Below are positions 63,639-64,000 of a stretch of 64,000 bases of DNA, piece after piece. This stretch comes from Paraburkholderia hospita (GTDB lineage: Bacteria > Pseudomonadota > Gammaproteobacteria > Burkholderiales > Burkholderiaceae). The first letter of the stretch is position 1, and the number at the start of each line of letters is the position of its first letter. A model generated the notes under the pieces. It saw only the letters and a program-made list of their open reading frames with translations. It made no database searches and was not told the origin of the DNA. The position numbers were made by a program, and so were the translations under genes. Location: assembly GCF_002902965.1 (NCBI RefSeq), contig NZ_CP026107.1:372001-436000 (forward strand). Direction: 5' to 3'.

Positions 63639-64000
63639 CACTGTGCCCCTGCATCGAACGCCGGCGGCGGACAATACGCGACCTCCGCAGCTTCAAGCCG
63701 CCGCGCCGCTTCAAACGCAAGCTCCTCACGCCACGGCGGCGCGATCAACTGAACCCCGATCGGCAGGCCATTCCGCGTACGCATCGGCGCGACGACGACG
63801 GGCAGTCCGAGACAGGAAACCGGCTGCGTCAACAAACCTAGATTAGGCCGCACAGCAAGTCGCTCACCATTGACGTCCATGAACTCATCGCCAATGTGGG
63901 GCGCCACGACAGGCGTAGCCGGCGCAATCAGCACATCGTAATGCGAGAACAGTTCCAAAACGCGACGCCGCAACGCAGCCCGCACGCGTTGCGCCTGCAC
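63638..64000 (-). CDS. AtzE-family amidase, C-terminal part (5' end outside window)
   Basis: The last 120 residues of an amidase-signature-family hydrolase. Visible are [21 protein letters not shown] and a late [13 protein letters not shown] segment. [15 protein letters not shown] and [11 protein letters not shown] follow. The catalytic Ser-cisSer-Lys lies in the missing part. Overlap with the AtzH-like gene by one base marks them as a pair. AtzE-type enzymes hydrolyse carboxyl-biuret or similar amides; substrate here unknown. Confidence 0.85.
   Translation of the reverse strand: MQAQRVRAALRRRVLELFSHYDVLIAPATPVVAPHIGDEFMDVNGERLAVRPNLGLLTQPVSCLGLPVVVAPMRTRNGLPIGVQLIAPPWREELAFEAARRLEAAEVAYCPPPAFDAGAQ

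Overview
The window is high-G+C DNA from a beta-proteobacterium of the Burkholderiaceae, most likely Paraburkholderia, Caballeronia or Burkholderia. Supports are a 433-residue DgdA that closely matches the Burkholderia cepacia 2,2-dialkylglycine decarboxylase as I remember it (PLP lysine at residue 272), its divergent LysR partner dgdR, many LysR and AraC regulators, a small DUF4148 secreted protein and the overall codon use. No rRNA, tRNA, CRISPR array, phage or transposase gene was seen.

Layout. 1-12.3 kb is mixed accessory metabolism and signalling: the end of an MFS transporter, a chemoreceptor, the dgdA/dgdR pair, a Ser-rich orphan protein that looks like a secreted effector, an AraC/VOC pair, an aldo/keto reductase and a compact operon of receiver protein, PAS histidine kinase and MocR-type regulator. 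12.7-18.1 kb is an aromatic-acid-type (Aae-like) efflux system: outer-membrane factor, DUF1656 protein, HlyD-family adaptor and FUSC pump, interrupted by a small reverse-strand winged-helix gene and an isolated terminator. 18.1-26.9 kb is a molybdoenzyme/respiration block on the minus strand: a YdeP/FdhF-type molybdopterin oxidoreductase, a cyanide-insensitive-type bd oxidase (cioAB), fdhD and moeA, with a small divergent winged-helix gene. 27-30.2 kb holds small membrane and envelope genes, including PsiE-like, lipoprotein and DUF4148 proteins, and a degraded gene.

30.7-48.6 kb is the most interesting part, an 18 kb all-plus-strand island for a quaternary-amine or betaine-like compound. It encodes an OpuA/ProU-type ABC importer, serine hydroxymethyltransferase, a DapA-family lyase, a DadA-like FAD oxidoreductase, an aldehyde dehydrogenase and a pyrroline-5-carboxylate reductase homologue. 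These are followed by LysR, a GbdR-like AraC regulator, a cupin, an orphan LivJ-type binding protein, another LysR, a GbcA-like Rieske oxygenase, a GbcB-like reductase and an M24-fold protein. The M24 protein matches the marine DMSP lyase DddP in its metal-ligand spacing.

48.9-52.5 kb has a VOC protein, a LysR gene with a 19-base perfect palindrome upstream, a frameshifted LysR gene and an SDR whose catalytic Tyr is replaced by Leu. 52.77-53.42 kb is a large nested inverted-repeat element without a convincing gene. 53.5-63.1 kb is a metal-resistance island: cusF-cusA-cusB-cusC plus a Met/Cys-rich secreted protein (copper/silver export), then a divergent MerR regulator and Zn/Cd/Pb P-type ATPase with a textbook 19-base-spacer MerR promoter. 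The ATPase gene carries a single-base frameshift near its 3' end. The window ends in an AtzH/HpxZ-like gene and the 3' part of an AtzE-like amidase gene.
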